Counted from the stretch's first letter, positions 26,282 through 36,622 are shown. The stretch: DNA of 64,000 nt from Metapseudomonas resinovorans DSM 21078 (GCF_000423545.1 NZ_KE384031.1:133843-197842), one strand, 5' to 3'. Translations and numbers: made by a program. Notes: a model not told the origin generated them from the letters alone.

Positions 26282-27280
26282 ATGCTGCGAATCGCCCTGA
26301 ATGGATATGGGCGCATCGGTCGCGCGCTGGTTCGTGCGCTGTTCGAGCGGGGTCTCGACCAGCGCCTGCGCATCGAAGCCATCAACGACCTCGGTGACTT
26401 CGAGTCACTCGCCCACCTCACCCGCTTCGACTCCACGTTCGGCCGCTTTCCCGGCCATGTCGCACTGCACGACGAACGCCTGCAAGTGAACAACCAGATC
26501 ATCCACCTGCTGCGCGAACGCGACCCGGTGAACCTGCCATGGGACCAACTGGGCGTAGACCTTGTGCTGGAATGCTCGGGCAAGATGAAGAAGCGCGCGC
26601 AGGTGGAGCAGCACCTGACCGCCGGCGCGCCGCGGGTACTGTTGTCCCACCCGCTGGACACCGCTGACCTGACGGTGGTCTACGGGGTCAACCATGAGCA
26701 GTTGGGCAGCCAGCAGATCGTCTCGAACGCCTCCTGCACGACCAATTGCCTGGCACCGCTGGCCATGCTGCTGCATCGCGAGGTGGGTATCCGCAGCGGC
26801 CTGGTGACCACGGTGCACGCCTACACCAACGACCAGAGCCTGCTCGATAAAAGCCACGGCGACCTGTACCGGGCGCGCGCGGCGGCCGTGTCGATGATTC
26901 CCACCAGCACCGGCGCGGCCAAGGCCATCGGCCTGGTCCTGCCGGAACTGGCCGGCCGCCTGGATGGCCTGGCGGTGCGTGTGCCGACGCCCAACGTGTC
27001 GCTGCTGGACCTTACGTTCATTGCCGAACGCCTAACCAGCCGCGAGGCAATCAATGCCACCCTGGAGGCCGGTGCGCGCGAGTTGCTGCCAGGGGTGATG
27101 GAGTGCAACGCGCTGCCACTGGTGTCCAGCGACTTCAATGGCTACCCGACTTCCTGCGTGGTGGACCTCAATCACACCCGCGTACAGGGTGACCTGGTGA
27201 AAGTGCTGGCCTGGTACGACAACGAATGGGCCTTCGCCAACCGGATGCTGGATGTAGTGCTGGCCTGGCTGAATCCCTAG
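26282..27280 (+). CDS. Glyceraldehyde-3-phosphate / erythrose-4-phosphate dehydrogenase family protein
   Basis: The 332-residue NAD-dependent enzyme has the Rossmann motif NGYGRIGR, catalytic Cys152 (SNASCTTNC) and His179 (TTVHAYTND). Asp36 in INDL suggests NAD preference. Some signatures fit Epd (LSHP after residue 121) and others fit GapA (VHAYTNDQ), so I leave the substrate open. It stands alone downstream of the lipoprotein gene, with a hairpin in its leader. Confidence 0.85.
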   Translation: MLRIALNGYGRIGRALVRALFERGLDQRLRIEAINDLGDFESLAHLTRFDSTFGRFPGHVALHDERLQVNNQIIHLLRERDPVNLPWDQLGVDLVLECSGKMKKRAQVEQHLTAGAPRVLLSHPLDTADLTVVYGVNHEQLGSQQIVSNASCTTNCLAPLAMLLHREVGIRSGLVTTVHAYTNDQSLLDKSHGDLYRARAAAVSMIPTSTGAAKAIGLVLPELAGRLDGLAVRVPTPNVSLLDLTFIAERLTSREAINATLEAGARELLPGVMECNALPLVSSDFNGYPTSCVVDLNHTRVQGDLVKVLAWYDNEWAFANRMLDVVLAWLNP

Positions 27281-27395
27281 CCTGGGCTCCAGAAACAGAG
27301 CGTGGCGACGCGTGAGCCGTTGGGTCGCCGGGCCGGATGGTCAACGGTCGACACCCCGCAAAGGCCAGCCGTGCGCTTGCGGCTGTTCAAGGCCA

Positions 27396-28301
27396 TCAAT
27401 CCAGCACCCCGGCCGGCGCCGGGGATGCGCTTCTCCATTGGCTCAGTGCCACCCCGACAAAGACCAGGCCGGCGGCGAGCATCTGCAGGCTGGTCAGGCG
27501 CTCACCGAGCAGACCCCAGGCGAAGACCAGGGTGAACACCGGGATCAGGTTGATGAATCCCGTGGCCTGGCTGGCCGGCAGGCGCGATACGCCGAAGTTG
27601 TAGAGGCCGTAGGCGCCCACCGTGACCACGGTGCCGAGGTAGATCATGGCGCCGATACCCAACGGGCTGACGGACTCCGGCAACGGCGAGGTGATCCAGG
27701 CCAGGGGCAGGAAGAAAACGCTGCCGATGAACGCCTGCAGGGCGGTAAGCAGGAATGCCGAATAACGCGAGGACAGGTGCTTGAGCAGCAGGGTGTAGCC
27801 GGTGGCGCAAAGCATCGCGAGGAACTCATAGAAGTTGCCCAGCAGTGGCTGAGGCGCATGGCCGTCGGACTCACTGGCCAGGCTCAGCCAGACCGCGCCG
27901 ACCACTGCGAGGAGGAAACCGGCCAGGGTGCTGCGGGTGATGCGTTCATGCAGCAGCGCGTAGGCACCCACCGCCACCAGCAGCGGCAATAGCGCGGTAA
28001 TCATCCCGGCCTGGGAAGCGCTGGTGTGCTGCAGCGCCAGGGCTTCGAAGATGAAGTAGAGGCAGGGCTCGCAAGCGGCCAGGCCGAGCAGGTACTTCCA
28101 GTCACCGGGACGGTAATCGAGGGCTCCGCGCCAACGCCAGGCCGCCAGGAAGACCAGACTCCCCAGGGCCATTCGGGCAAAGATCACCCAGTGCGGGGCG
28201 ACTTCCTGGAACGCCAGCTTGAGGGCGATGAAGGAGCTGCCCCAGAGCGCCATGGCCAGCACCAGGCAGGCCACCGCCACCAGTCGACCTTGCTGCGCCA
28301 T
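27396..28301 (-). CDS. EamA-family (DMT) transporter
   Basis: The 301-residue inner-membrane protein has ten predicted helices in two EamA halves (first half opening LVLAMALWGSSFIALK, second around residues 150-290). DMT proteins of this type export metabolites such as amino acids; the substrate is unknown. It lies downstream of the Mrp antiporter genes' convergent end and is convergent with the GAPDH-family gene. Confidence 0.85.
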   Translation of the reverse strand: MAQQGRLVAVACLVLAMALWGSSFIALKLAFQEVAPHWVIFARMALGSLVFLAAWRWRGALDYRPGDWKYLLGLAACEPCLYFIFEALALQHTSASQAGMITALLPLLVAVGAYALLHERITRSTLAGFLLAVVGAVWLSLASESDGHAPQPLLGNFYEFLAMLCATGYTLLLKHLSSRYSAFLLTALQAFIGSVFFLPLAWITSPLPESVSPLGIGAMIYLGTVVTVGAYGLYNFGVSRLPASQATGFINLIPVFTLVFAWGLLGERLTSLQMLAAGLVFVGVALSQWRSASPAPAGVLD

Positions 28302-28385
28302 GCTTCACCTCCGGAAGAAAAGCGTCAGTCTAGGCGGCCGCTCGCAAGGCCAGACAGGCACAGCAAGCGGGAAAAACTGTAGCAC

Positions 28386-28733
28386 TTACTGGTTCCAGGG
28401 TTTGCCACGGGTCTTCTGGTCCAGGGGCAACTGCTGCAGGACCGCGGCCTTGGCCAGCATGTAGGCGCTGACCGGGGCGCTGATGAAGAGGAACAGGCTG
28501 ATCAGCAGTTCGTGCAGGCTGAGTCCGTCGGTATCGGCAGAGAAGAACACCAGCGACGCAACCACCACGCCGCCCACCCCCAGGGTGGTGGCCTTGGTCG
28601 GGCCATGCAGACGCATGAAGAAGTCCGGCAGGCGATACAGGCCGAAGGCGCCAATCAGCACGAAGGCACTGCCGAGCAGCAACAGCGCCGATACGAGTAT
28701 TTCCGCCCAGAGGGACAAGGGTTCGCCACTCAT
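28386..28733 (-). CDS. mrpG: Mrp-type cation/proton antiporter subunit G
   Basis: The 115-residue membrane protein has three helices and the MrpG core FVLIGAFGLYRLPDFFMRLH. It is the last subunit of the multi-subunit Na+(K+)/H+ antiporter. I chose the ATG at 28733, which overlaps the end of mrpF by 4 bases; a longer in-frame reading shadows mrpF. It ends the operon. Confidence 0.9.
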   Translation of the reverse strand: MSGEPLSLWAEILVSALLLLGSAFVLIGAFGLYRLPDFFMRLHGPTKATTLGVGGVVVASLVFFSADTDGLSLHELLISLFLFISAPVSAYMLAKAAVLQQLPLDQKTRGKPWNQ

Positions 28734-28999
28734 TCGATGATGTCTCCGCGCAGCATGTACTTGGCCACTGCCACGGTGCTGACGAAGCCGAGCACCGCGA
28801 TCAGCAGCGCCACCTCGAAGAACAGGTCGCTGCCCTTCCAGATGCCATAGAGCATCAGCAAGGCAATGGCGTTGATGTAGAGGGTGTCCAGTGCCAGCAC
28901 GCGATCGGGCAGGCAGGGTCCCTTGATGAGCCGGGCCAGGGCCAGCAACAGCGCCAGGCCAAGCATGGCCAGGCAAAGCGGTATCACGTAGGCGAGCAT
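28730..28999 (-). CDS. mrpF: Mrp-type cation/proton antiporter subunit F
   Basis: The 89-residue protein has three hydrophobic helices and the family motif GPCLPDRVLALDTL. It overlaps mrpE by 16 bases and mrpG by 4 bases. It is a small structural subunit of the antiporter complex. Confidence 0.9.
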   Translation of the reverse strand: MLAYVIPLCLAMLGLALLLALARLIKGPCLPDRVLALDTLYINAIALLMLYGIWKGSDLFFEVALLIAVLGFVSTVAVAKYMLRGDIIE

Positions 29000-29484
29000 G
29001 GGAAGATCTCCTTCAGCGGCGCCTCGTAGCGCGACTTGATCCCGGCCACCATGGCGGCCTTGTCCGGCACGTCGAGGCCGTGCACCAGCAGGGTGCGGCG
29101 ATCGGCGCTGAGGTCGGCCGCCAGCGAACCCGGCGTCAGGGACACCACGCTCACCAGCACACTGATGGCCACCTCGTTGTCCAGCTCGATGGGCACCTCG
29201 ACGAAAGCCGGACGCAGTGTCTCGACGCGCCCCAGTGTCAGCCGCGCCACCTGGAAGTTGGCCACCAGCACGTCACCCATCACCATCAGCAGGAAACGCA
29301 TCAGCTTGAGCGGGTGCCAGCGCTTGGGCCGCTCGATCAGCAGCGGCTGGAAACAGAACGGAATCAGCCAACCGAGGAAGGCGCCCAGCAGCCAGTGGCC
29401 GAAGGCGAAGGAATCCACCAGCAGCAGCCACACGACCAGCAGCAACAGGCTCTCGGCGGGATGGGGGAAGAGTCGACGCATCAT
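28984..29484 (-). CDS. mrpE: Mrp-type cation/proton antiporter subunit E
   Basis: The 166-residue protein has N-terminal helices (residues about 10-50) and a cytoplasmic C-terminal domain containing SLTPGSLAADLSADRRTLLV, the MrpE signature. Two ATG codons stand in tandem (29484 and 29481); the first overlaps the mrpD stop by 4 bases and is preferred. Confidence 0.9.
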   Translation of the reverse strand: MMRRLFPHPAESLLLLVVWLLLVDSFAFGHWLLGAFLGWLIPFCFQPLLIERPKRWHPLKLMRFLLMVMGDVLVANFQVARLTLGRVETLRPAFVEVPIELDNEVAISVLVSVVSLTPGSLAADLSADRRTLLVHGLDVPDKAAMVAGIKSRYEAPLKEIFPCSPT

Positions 29485-30980
29485 GCTCCGGCCTCCTCGA
29501 GAATCGCGCGATAGAGGTCCAGGTCGTGCAACTGCAAAGCGCTGGCCTGAACGTAATCCATCAGCGGCTGGGCAAAGGCGACCAGTATGAGGCTGCCAGC
29601 CAGCAGCAACAGGGTGGCGAACAGCCGGCCGCTATCCAGTTCGGCACTGCCGAGCACCTGATGGCCGGTGCGCCAGAACAGGGTGCTACCCGCGCGGCTC
29701 AAAGCCACCAGGCTGACGAATCCACCGATCAGCAGGACGCTCCAAAACGGCAGCGCCCCGCTGCCCGGCAGTACGGCCTGGAGCAGCAAGAGCTTGGCGA
29801 AGAAACCCGACAACGGCGGCAGGCCGGCTACGGCGATGGCGCCGAAGAAGAAGGCCGCCCCCAGGATCCCCGGATTCTGCAGCGCCGGGCCCTGGACGAG
29901 GTTGCCGGCCTTGTCGCCACGCTGGCGACTGACCAGGTCGGCGAGCAGGAACAGCGCCCCCGCTACCCAGGTGCTGTGCAGCAGATAGAAGAGTGCCGCG
30001 CCCTGCGCCTCGGGCGTGCCCAGGGCAATGGCCGCCAGCAGGGTACCGGCGGACACCACCACCAGGTAGGCCAGCAGTCCTTGCAGGGTGGTAGCGGCAA
30101 GCGCCCCCAGGGCGCCGAGGATCACCGTGGCCAGCGCCAGCGGCCAAATCCAGGGCTGGGCCAGGTTGGCCAGCTCGCCGGCACCGGTGCCGAATACCAG
30201 GCTGTAGACGCGCAGGATGGAGTAGATGCCGACCTTGGTCATGATCGCGAACAGTGCAGCCACCGGCGCGCTGGCCGCGGCATAAGCGCGTGGTAGCCAG
30301 AAATACAGCGGCAGCAGCGCCGCCTTGAGAGCAAAGACCAGCAGCAGTACCAGCCCGGCGGCGGCCAGGACCGGGGTGTTCTCCGGCCCGGCAGCGGCCA
30401 CTTGGCGAGCCATGTCGGCCATGTTCAGGGTGCCGGTGATGCCATAGAGGGCGCCCACCGCAATCAGGAACAGCGCCGAGCCGGCGAGGTTGAGGATCAC
30501 GTAGTGCATCCCTGCCCTCACCCGCTCGCCACCGCCGCCATGCAGCAGCAGCGAGTAAGAGGCAATCAGCAGGATCTCGAAGAATACGAACAGGTTGAAC
30601 AGATCGCCGGTCAGGAAGGCTCCGTTGATCCCCAGCAGTTGGAACTGGAACAGTGCATGAAAGCGCAGGCCGATGCGGTCGTCGCCACGCACGGCGTAGA
30701 GCACCGCGGCGCTGGCCAGCACGGCGGTGGCCAGCAGCATCAGCGCGGCCAGGCGGTCGAGCATCAACACGATGCCGAACGGCGGCTGCCAACTGCCGAG
30801 CGCGTAGACGCGCAATTGACCATCGTCGGCCTGTTGCATCAGCAGCAACGCCAGCGGCACCAGGGCCAGGGTGGCGAGTGCGGAGAGGCTTCGCTTCAAA
30901 CGCTCATTGGACGGCAGCACCAGCAGCAGCGCGCCGGTGAACAGGGGAATCAGGATGGGCAGGATCGTCAGGTGAATCAT
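29481..30980 (-). CDS. mrpD: Mrp-type cation/proton antiporter subunit D
   Basis: The 499-residue protein has about 14 helices and is homologous to the antiporter-like NuoL/M/N subunits of complex I. Conserved features include FEILLIASYSLLLHGGG and KAALLPLYFWLPRAYAAA with the lysine and glutamate expected in the proton path. It overlaps mrpC and mrpE by 4 bases each. Confidence 0.93.
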   Translation of the reverse strand: MIHLTILPILIPLFTGALLLVLPSNERLKRSLSALATLALVPLALLLMQQADDGQLRVYALGSWQPPFGIVLMLDRLAALMLLATAVLASAAVLYAVRGDDRIGLRFHALFQFQLLGINGAFLTGDLFNLFVFFEILLIASYSLLLHGGGGERVRAGMHYVILNLAGSALFLIAVGALYGITGTLNMADMARQVAAAGPENTPVLAAAGLVLLLVFALKAALLPLYFWLPRAYAAASAPVAALFAIMTKVGIYSILRVYSLVFGTGAGELANLAQPWIWPLALATVILGALGALAATTLQGLLAYLVVVSAGTLLAAIALGTPEAQGAALFYLLHSTWVAGALFLLADLVSRQRGDKAGNLVQGPALQNPGILGAAFFFGAIAVAGLPPLSGFFAKLLLLQAVLPGSGALPFWSVLLIGGFVSLVALSRAGSTLFWRTGHQVLGSAELDSGRLFATLLLLAGSLILVAFAQPLMDYVQASALQLHDLDLYRAILEEAGA

Positions 30981-31312
30981 GGCGCCGACTCCTCGTCGGT
31001 GCGACCGTCGACGTGATCGCTGCCCAGATCGCCAACACCGCGCAGGGCCAGCACCACCACGAAGGCAGTCATGGCGAAGCCGATGACGATTGCGGTTAGC
31101 ACCAGGGCCTGGGGGACCGGGTCGGCGTACTGCACGTCACGCCCAAGCACCGCGGCCTCACCGACCAGGCGCCCCATCGCGAAGAGGAACAGGTTGACGG
31201 CATAGGACAGCAGGGTCAGCCCCAGGACCACGGGAAAGGTCCGGCCCCGCAGCAGCAGGTAGACACCACTGGTGGTAAGCAGGCCGAGGGTTACGGCGAA
31301 CAGCGCCTCCAT
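30977..31312 (-). CDS. mrpC: Mrp-type cation/proton antiporter subunit C
   Basis: The 111-residue protein has three helices and is related to NuoK. The motif DPVPQALVLTAIVIGFAMTA is characteristic. Its start shares one base with the end of mrpA, and its stop overlaps mrpD by 4 bases. Confidence 0.93.
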   Translation of the reverse strand: MEALFAVTLGLLTTSGVYLLLRGRTFPVVLGLTLLSYAVNLFLFAMGRLVGEAAVLGRDVQYADPVPQALVLTAIVIGFAMTAFVVVLALRGVGDLGSDHVDGRTDEESAP

Positions 31313-34107
31313 CAGTGAATCTCCTTGATCGCTGCGGGAGCCAGGCTCACCCGCCCCAGGTTGACCAGCACCAGCAGGGTGGCACCGACAACGGTCAGAT
31401 AGACACCCAGGTCGAACAGCATGGCGGTGGCCAGTTCGAATTCTCCAACCAGCGGCAATTCGAAATGACCGAAGGCGGACGTGAGGAAATTACGCCCGAA
31501 GAACCAGCTGCCGAGGCCCGTGAGGGCGGCGATCAGTACACCTGCGCCAGCCATGCGCTGGTAATCCAGTGGCATGCGTTGTTCCACCCAGGCGATGCCG
31601 CTGGCGATGTACTGCAGCACCAACGCCACGGCGGTCACCAGCCCGGCGATGAATCCACCGCCTGGCAGGTTGTGCCCGCGCAGGAAGATGAACACCGAGA
31701 TCAGCAGTGCCAGCGGCAGCAGGAGGCGCGACAGGGTTTCGAGGATCAGCGGGTGCTTGGCGTGAGCCCATCGGCGTCCCTGGGGATCACAGGTGGGATT
31801 GGTCAGGCGCAAGCCCGAGAGCATGGCGAAGATGCCGACGGCGGCAATGGCCAGGACGGTGATCTCGCCCAGCGTGTCGAAGCCGCGGAAATCCACCAGT
31901 ATCACGTTGACGACGTTGGTGCCGCCTCCGCCGGACACACTGTTGGCCAGGAAGAACCCGGCAATACCGTCATAGGGACGAGTCAGCACGGCGTAGGCCA
32001 GCAACGCCACCATTACCCCAACGCCGCAGGCCAGAGCGAAGTCGCGCAGGCCGCGCAGGCTGGAGCTTTCGCCCGGTGTTCGGGATGGCAGGTAATAGAG
32101 CGCCAATATCAGCAGTACAAGTGTCACAACTTCTACGACCAACTGGGTCAGGGCCAGATCCGGGGCCGAGAAGCGGGCGAAAGCCAAGGCGACCAGCAGA
32201 CCGGCCACGCCGAGAACCATCAGCGAAATCAGTCGCTGGCGATGGAAGATCGCCGTCAACACGCCCGAGGCGGCCAGCACCACAAGCCCCAGGGCAGTGA
32301 TGCCATCCAGCGGAGTCAGTGGGCGCTCGCCGGCTATCTGCGGCAGCGGCGCCAGGGACAGCGCCACCAGCACCACCGCACTGCCCAGCAACCAGGCCAG
32401 GTAGCGTTGCAGGGAACCGTTTTCCAGATATCCGGTAATCCAGCGGGCGGCCTGGGTGGCGCGCTGCACCTGCTGTTCGAACACTTCCTTGGCGTCGGTG
32501 TCGGGCAAATCGGCATACCAACGAAACAACGGTTTGCGCATTACATAGACGAGCACTCCACCGACCAGCGCCACGAGGCTCATGGCCAACGGCAGGTTGA
32601 AGCCATGCCAGATCGCCAGGTCGTACTCCGGCAGCGTGCCACCGAGACTCGCGGAGGCTGCGGCGGCCAGCAACGGCGCCACTGTGTAGCCCGGCAGCAT
32701 GCCAACCACCAGGCAGAGAAACACCAGGATCTCCACCGGCACCTTCATGTAGCGCGGAGGTTCGTGGGGTGGGAACTTGGGCAGGGCCACCGGCTCGCCA
32801 TTGAAGAACACGTCATGGACGAAGCGCAGCGAATAGGCCACCGAGAATACCCCGGCCAGGGTCGCTGCCGCTGGCACCACCCAACTGAAGCTACCCAACA
32901 GGTCCTGCTGCAAGGTTTCGCCGAAGAACATTTCCTTGCTGAGGAAGCCGTTGAGCAACGGCACACCGGCCATTGCGAGCGACGCCACCATCGCCAGCAC
33001 GGCCGTGTGCGGAAGGTACTTCCACAGCCCGTTTATCAGGCGCATGTCACGGCTGCCGGTTTCGTGATCGATGATCCCTGCCGCCATGAAGAGCGAGGCC
33101 TTGAACGTGGCATGGTTGATGATGTGGAACACCGCAGCGACGTTGGACAACGGCGAGTCGAGGCCGAACAACAGGGTGATCAGGCCCAGGTGGCTGATGG
33201 TCGAGTAGGCCAGCAAGCCCTTGAGGTCATGCTGGAACAGGGCCATGCCGGCACCGAACAGCAACGTCGCCAGGCCGCTCAGGCTGACCAGATAGAACCA
33301 GAGGTCGGAGCCGGCCAATGCGGGGTAGAGGCGCGCCAGGAGGAACACCCCGGCCTTCACCATGGTGGCCGAGTGCAGATAGGCCGACACCGGCGTGGGT
33401 GCCGCCATGGCGTGGGGCAGCCAGAAATGGAACGGGAACTGCGCGGACTTGGTAAACACACCCAGCAGCACCAATACCAGGGCCACCGGGTAGAGGCTGT
33501 GGGCGCGGATCTGCTCGCCCGCGGCGAGCACCTGAGTCAGTTCGAAGCTACCTGCGATGTACCCCACCAGCAGCACCCCGGCGAACAACGCCAGGCCACC
33601 GCCGCCTGTCACCGCCAGGGCCATACGCGCGCCTTTGCGCGCGTCGGAGCGATAGCCCCAGAAGCCGATCAGCAGGAACGACGACAAGCTGGTCAGCTCC
33701 CAGAACACCAGCATCAGCAGCAGGTTCTCGGACAGCACCACGCCGAGCATCGCGCCCATGAACAGCAACAGGAACGCGAAGAAGCGCCCCATGGGCTCTT
33801 CCTTCGACAGGTAATAGCGGGCGTAGAGGATGACCAGCAGGCCGATGCCGAGAATCAGCAGGGCGAACAGGTAGCCCAGCCCGTCAAGGCGCAAGCTGAA
33901 ACTGAGGCCGAACCCCGGCAGCCAGGGCTGGACGAATGTCAGTGTATGGCCAGCGAAGACGCTGTCGGTCTGGGCCAGCAGCAGGATGAGGCCGGTCAGC
34001 GGCACCAGCGCGGCAACACCCGCGCATACGGAACGACCAAGGCGCTCGGCCAGTGGCGGAAATAGCGCCCCGAGAAAAGGCAGCGCGACAATGAGCGCCA
34101 GGATCAT
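31312..34107 (-). CDS. mrpA: Mrp-type cation/proton antiporter subunit A (A-B fusion)
   Basis: The 931-residue protein is the large antiporter subunit. It has an N-terminal NuoL-like domain of about 14 helices (key Glu137 in [35 protein letters not shown] further on), a middle MrpA-specific region, and a C-terminal MnhB-type domain ([18 protein letters not shown]). A and B are thus fused, as in the Pseudomonas and Rhizobium Pha/Sha systems. I chose the ATG at 34107 with GGGGAGA upstream; 12 codons more are possible but unlikely. First gene of mrpA-C-D-E-F-G, which gives pH and sodium tolerance. Confidence 0.93.
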   Translation of the reverse strand: MILALIVALPFLGALFPPLAERLGRSVCAGVAALVPLTGLILLLAQTDSVFAGHTLTFVQPWLPGFGLSFSLRLDGLGYLFALLILGIGLLVILYARYYLSKEEPMGRFFAFLLLFMGAMLGVVLSENLLLMLVFWELTSLSSFLLIGFWGYRSDARKGARMALAVTGGGGLALFAGVLLVGYIAGSFELTQVLAAGEQIRAHSLYPVALVLVLLGVFTKSAQFPFHFWLPHAMAAPTPVSAYLHSATMVKAGVFLLARLYPALAGSDLWFYLVSLSGLATLLFGAGMALFQHDLKGLLAYSTISHLGLITLLFGLDSPLSNVAAVFHIINHATFKASLFMAAGIIDHETGSRDMRLINGLWKYLPHTAVLAMVASLAMAGVPLLNGFLSKEMFFGETLQQDLLGSFSWVVPAAATLAGVFSVAYSLRFVHDVFFNGEPVALPKFPPHEPPRYMKVPVEILVFLCLVVGMLPGYTVAPLLAAAASASLGGTLPEYDLAIWHGFNLPLAMSLVALVGGVLVYVMRKPLFRWYADLPDTDAKEVFEQQVQRATQAARWITGYLENGSLQRYLAWLLGSAVVLVALSLAPLPQIAGERPLTPLDGITALGLVVLAASGVLTAIFHRQRLISLMVLGVAGLLVALAFARFSAPDLALTQLVVEVVTLVLLILALYYLPSRTPGESSSLRGLRDFALACGVGVMVALLAYAVLTRPYDGIAGFFLANSVSGGGGTNVVNVILVDFRGFDTLGEITVLAIAAVGIFAMLSGLRLTNPTCDPQGRRWAHAKHPLILETLSRLLLPLALLISVFIFLRGHNLPGGGFIAGLVTAVALVLQYIASGIAWVEQRMPLDYQRMAGAGVLIAALTGLGSWFFGRNFLTSAFGHFELPLVGEFELATAMLFDLGVYLTVVGATLLVLVNLGRVSLAPAAIKEIH

Positions 34108-34252
34108 CCATATCTCCCCTAGGTCAGCGCCATTTCCTTCCAAGTCACGGAAATGGCAAGCGAAAAACCCAGCGATTATCCATTACTATCGATTCATCGC
34201 GATAGATTGAATTATTTCAAAACGCTAGTAACGCCGAATAGCGCCCAGACCA

Positions 34253-34288
34253 GAAGGCGACAGGCCAATGGCGCTGTCGCCTTCTTTT
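34253..34288 (+). terminator. Strong plus-strand stem-loop upstream of mrpA
   Basis: Perfect 11-bp arms GAAGGCGACAG and CTGTCGCCTTC with a 10-base loop are followed by TTTT on the plus strand. Yet both flanking genes run on the minus strand. Its direction has no obvious matching gene, so it may guard mrpA from antisense or be an inherited remnant. Confidence 0.5.
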
Positions 34289-34337
34289 CGGGACTGGACG
34301 GGAACGAACAAGCTGTCCCGATTGGGGCAGCTTAGCT

Positions 34338-34802
34338 TCAGTGGGCGACGCGGCTGGTGCCGTTGACCGTCAGAATGCGCACGCGCTCGCCAACGCGGAA
34401 GATTTCGTTGGGCTGGACTTCCTGGACATAGGCGCGCATCGAGCCATCGTCCTCACGTACGGTGATTTCTACACCCTGGGTACGGGTAATGCCCTCTTCA
34501 GCCGCAGCACCCAACAGGCCACCCGCGACCGCGCCAATCACCGCTGCAACCGCGCTGCCGCGGCCACCGCCGATGGTGCTGCCGCCAATACCGCCGACCA
34601 CCGCACCGGCACCGGCGCCGATTGGCGTCTTGGTACCCTCGATCTTCACCGGGCGCAGGGATTCGATCATGCCCATGCGCACGGTCTGCACTTGCCGAGC
34701 CTCGTCACGGGAATAGGTGTCACCGGTCAGGCTCGACTGACAGCCACCCAATGCCAGTGCCACTGCCGTGAAAGAGGCGACCAGCAGGACGGGTTTACGC
34801 AT
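34338..34802 (-). CDS. slyB: SlyB-like glycine-zipper outer membrane lipoprotein
   Basis: The 154-residue lipoprotein has a lipobox ending Gly-Gly-Cys (Cys21) and a long glycine-zipper region (residues about 60-105, including AVVGGIGGSTIGGG). The C-terminal domain has RTQGVEITVREDDG, typical of SlyB/Pcp. SlyB-type proteins stabilise the outer membrane and in many bacteria respond to PhoPQ and low magnesium. It is separated from the Mrp operon by about 230 bases. Confidence 0.9.
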   Translation of the reverse strand: MRKPVLLVASFTAVALALGGCQSSLTGDTYSRDEARQVQTVRMGMIESLRPVKIEGTKTPIGAGAGAVVGGIGGSTIGGGRGSAVAAVIGAVAGGLLGAAAEEGITRTQGVEITVREDDGSMRAYVQEVQPNEIFRVGERVRILTVNGTSRVAH

Positions 34803-34960
34803 AGCATTTCCTCCAGGATTGAGTACCTATCCATTAGACTCCGCGCCGCGGAGGCTGTCACTCGAACAGGCGAACTACTCAGGGTTCGTTCAGCCGGAAT
34901 TCAGTTTTCTGACAGCAGCCTGGGAAATTTCCCACGCCCCATGTAACCCAAGGTTAGCCC

Positions 34961-35200
34961 ATGGACTACTTCATCATCGTAATCACCACCGCCGCCGGGC
35001 TGTACTTCCATTGGTGGCTCTATGTACGCATCAAGCGCTGGATGGATCGCGACCTCGCATTGTCCCTGGCTGAAGGCGACAAGGCCAAGCAGGCCTTCAT
35101 GCTGGAGCAACTGGCGCTGGCGCGTGAGGCCGGCATCAAGCGGCGCCAGCTTCCGGATTGGCTGCGCCAGGCAGCCGATCGCTACCAGGCGCAGGGCTGA
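34961..35200 (+). CDS. Small membrane-anchored protein, function unknown
   Basis: The 79-residue protein has one N-terminal helix (FIIVITTAAGLYFHWWLYV) and a charged, helical C-terminal part. I recognise no family. It is convergent with pdxH and opposite slyB. Codon use looks native. A conserved Pseudomonas hypothetical is my best description. Confidence 0.6.
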   Translation: MDYFIIVITTAAGLYFHWWLYVRIKRWMDRDLALSLAEGDKAKQAFMLEQLALAREAGIKRRQLPDWLRQAADRYQAQG

Positions 35201-35206
35201 GCCTGT

Positions 35207-35854
35207 TCAGGGGGCCAGGCGCTCACGCACCCAGGCACCGTCGACAAGTCGATAGTTGAGGCGGTCGTGCAGGCGACTTGGCCGCCCCTGCCAGAACTCG
35301 ATGCGCTCGGGTAGCAGGCGATAGCCGCCCCAATGCGGCGGACAACTGGGCGCCGTGTCGAGGAAACGTTGTTCAGTCTGCGCCAGCAGGGACTCAAGCT
35401 CGACACGATCTCTGATCACCCGGCTCTGCGGCGAAGCCCAGGCCCCCAGGCGGCTACCCAGCGGGCGCACCTGGTAATAGGCGTCGGATTCAGCTGGCGT
35501 CACTCGCTCTACCCTTCCCTCGATGCGCACCTGGCGCTCCAGGGCCGGCCAGAAAAAGGTCATGGCCGCAAAGGGATTGGCCGAGAGCTGCTCGCCCTTG
35601 GCGCTGTCGTAATTGCTGAAGAAGGTGAAGCCGCGCTCATCCAGGCCCTTGAGCAGCAGCACCCGGCAATGGGGTCGGGCTTCGGCATCCACCGTGGCGA
35701 GGGTCATGGCGTTGGGCTCGACTGGCAGTTGCTCGGTCTTCACCGCATCGCCGAACCAGCTCTGGAACAGGCTGAAAGGCTCGGCGGGAGCCTGCTCCTC
35801 GCTGAGCCCGTCACGGGTGTAGTCACGGCGCATATCGGCCAGGGTCTGGGTCAT
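35207..35854 (-). CDS. pdxH: Pyridoxamine 5'-phosphate oxidase
   Basis: The 215-residue FMN enzyme makes pyridoxal phosphate in vitamin B6 synthesis and salvage. It matches PdxH along its length: [41 protein letters not shown] and the C-terminal [12 protein letters not shown] with RLAP at the end. It stands alone between the small membrane protein and an OmpA-like lipoprotein. Confidence 0.95.
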   Translation of the reverse strand: MTQTLADMRRDYTRDGLSEEQAPAEPFSLFQSWFGDAVKTEQLPVEPNAMTLATVDAEARPHCRVLLLKGLDERGFTFFSNYDSAKGEQLSANPFAAMTFFWPALERQVRIEGRVERVTPAESDAYYQVRPLGSRLGAWASPQSRVIRDRVELESLLAQTEQRFLDTAPSCPPHWGGYRLLPERIEFWQGRPSRLHDRLNYRLVDGAWVRERLAP

Positions 35855-35902
35855 GATTGGCGGTCCTGTGGTCGGAAAGCCAATAGCTTACCCAAGCCCG
35901 GC

Positions 35903-36622
35903 CTACTTGGTTTGATCTGCCGCAACCACCTGCTCGGCCTTGCCCGACTGCTGCGGCTTGGCCGGCGTGTTGTACTGGGCGAGCAGCGCAACCAGTGTGG
36001 CTTGCGGCGTCAGGACCATCTCGACACGACGATTGAGCGAACGGCCTTGCTGGCTGTCATTGGCCGCGCGCGGCATATCCGAACCCAGTCCCTTGAGGGA
36101 GAGGCGATCACGCTGCAGGCCGCTCAGGCGGAAGATGGCGGCCACGGACTGGGCACGCTCCTGGCTGATCTTGCGGTTGGTCTCATCCTTGCCGGAGGTA
36201 TCGGCGTGGCCGAGCACCAGCACCGCGGTCTTGGGATCGCCTTCCACCAGCTTGGCCACCCGGGTAATCGGGCCCAGGGTAACGGGCAGGAGCATGCTCG
36301 GGCGATCCGGATTGAACGATGGGTCAACCGGCAGGATCACCACCAGCACGTTCTCGCGGCGCTCCACTTCCAGCTTGCTGTCTTTCGCGGCTTCACGCAG
36401 GCGCGGTTCGTACTGGTCGAGCCATGCCTGGGTGGCCTTGACGTCCACCTTGGCCACCTTCGGTGCCTTGGCTTTTGCTTCACCGCCAAACGGCCACCAC
36501 CCGTGGCTGCCAGAAGCAACCTTCTCGGGTTGGGCGGGGGCTTCGGCCTTCTGGTGGCCAAGCATGCTGCAGCCGGACGCAGACATGCAGAGGATCAAGG
36601 TGGATATCTTGAACAGCTTCAT
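35903..36622 (-). CDS. OmpA-family lipoprotein
   Basis: The 239-residue protein has a lipoprotein signal with lipobox Ala-Ser-Gly-Cys (Cys18) and a C-terminal OmpA peptidoglycan-binding domain (about residues 110-220; GHADTSGKDETNRKISQERA and NRRVEMV). I chose the ATG at 36622 because it opens the signal peptide. It likely anchors the outer membrane to the cell wall. The tail is rich in Gln, Lys and Ala. Confidence 0.88.
   Translation of the reverse strand: MKLFKISTLILCMSASGCSMLGHQKAEAPAQPEKVASGSHGWWPFGGEAKAKAPKVAKVDVKATQAWLDQYEPRLREAAKDSKLEVERRENVLVVILPVDPSFNPDRPSMLLPVTLGPITRVAKLVEGDPKTAVLVLGHADTSGKDETNRKISQERAQSVAAIFRLSGLQRDRLSLKGLGSDMPRAANDSQQGRSLNRRVEMVLTPQATLVALLAQYNTPAKPQQSGKAEQVVAADQTK

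Noticed and set aside
31315..34065. A plus-strand open frame of 916 codons opposite mrpA
   Set aside because: It is a shadow of a clear membrane protein gene, with a His/Gln-rich product of no family.
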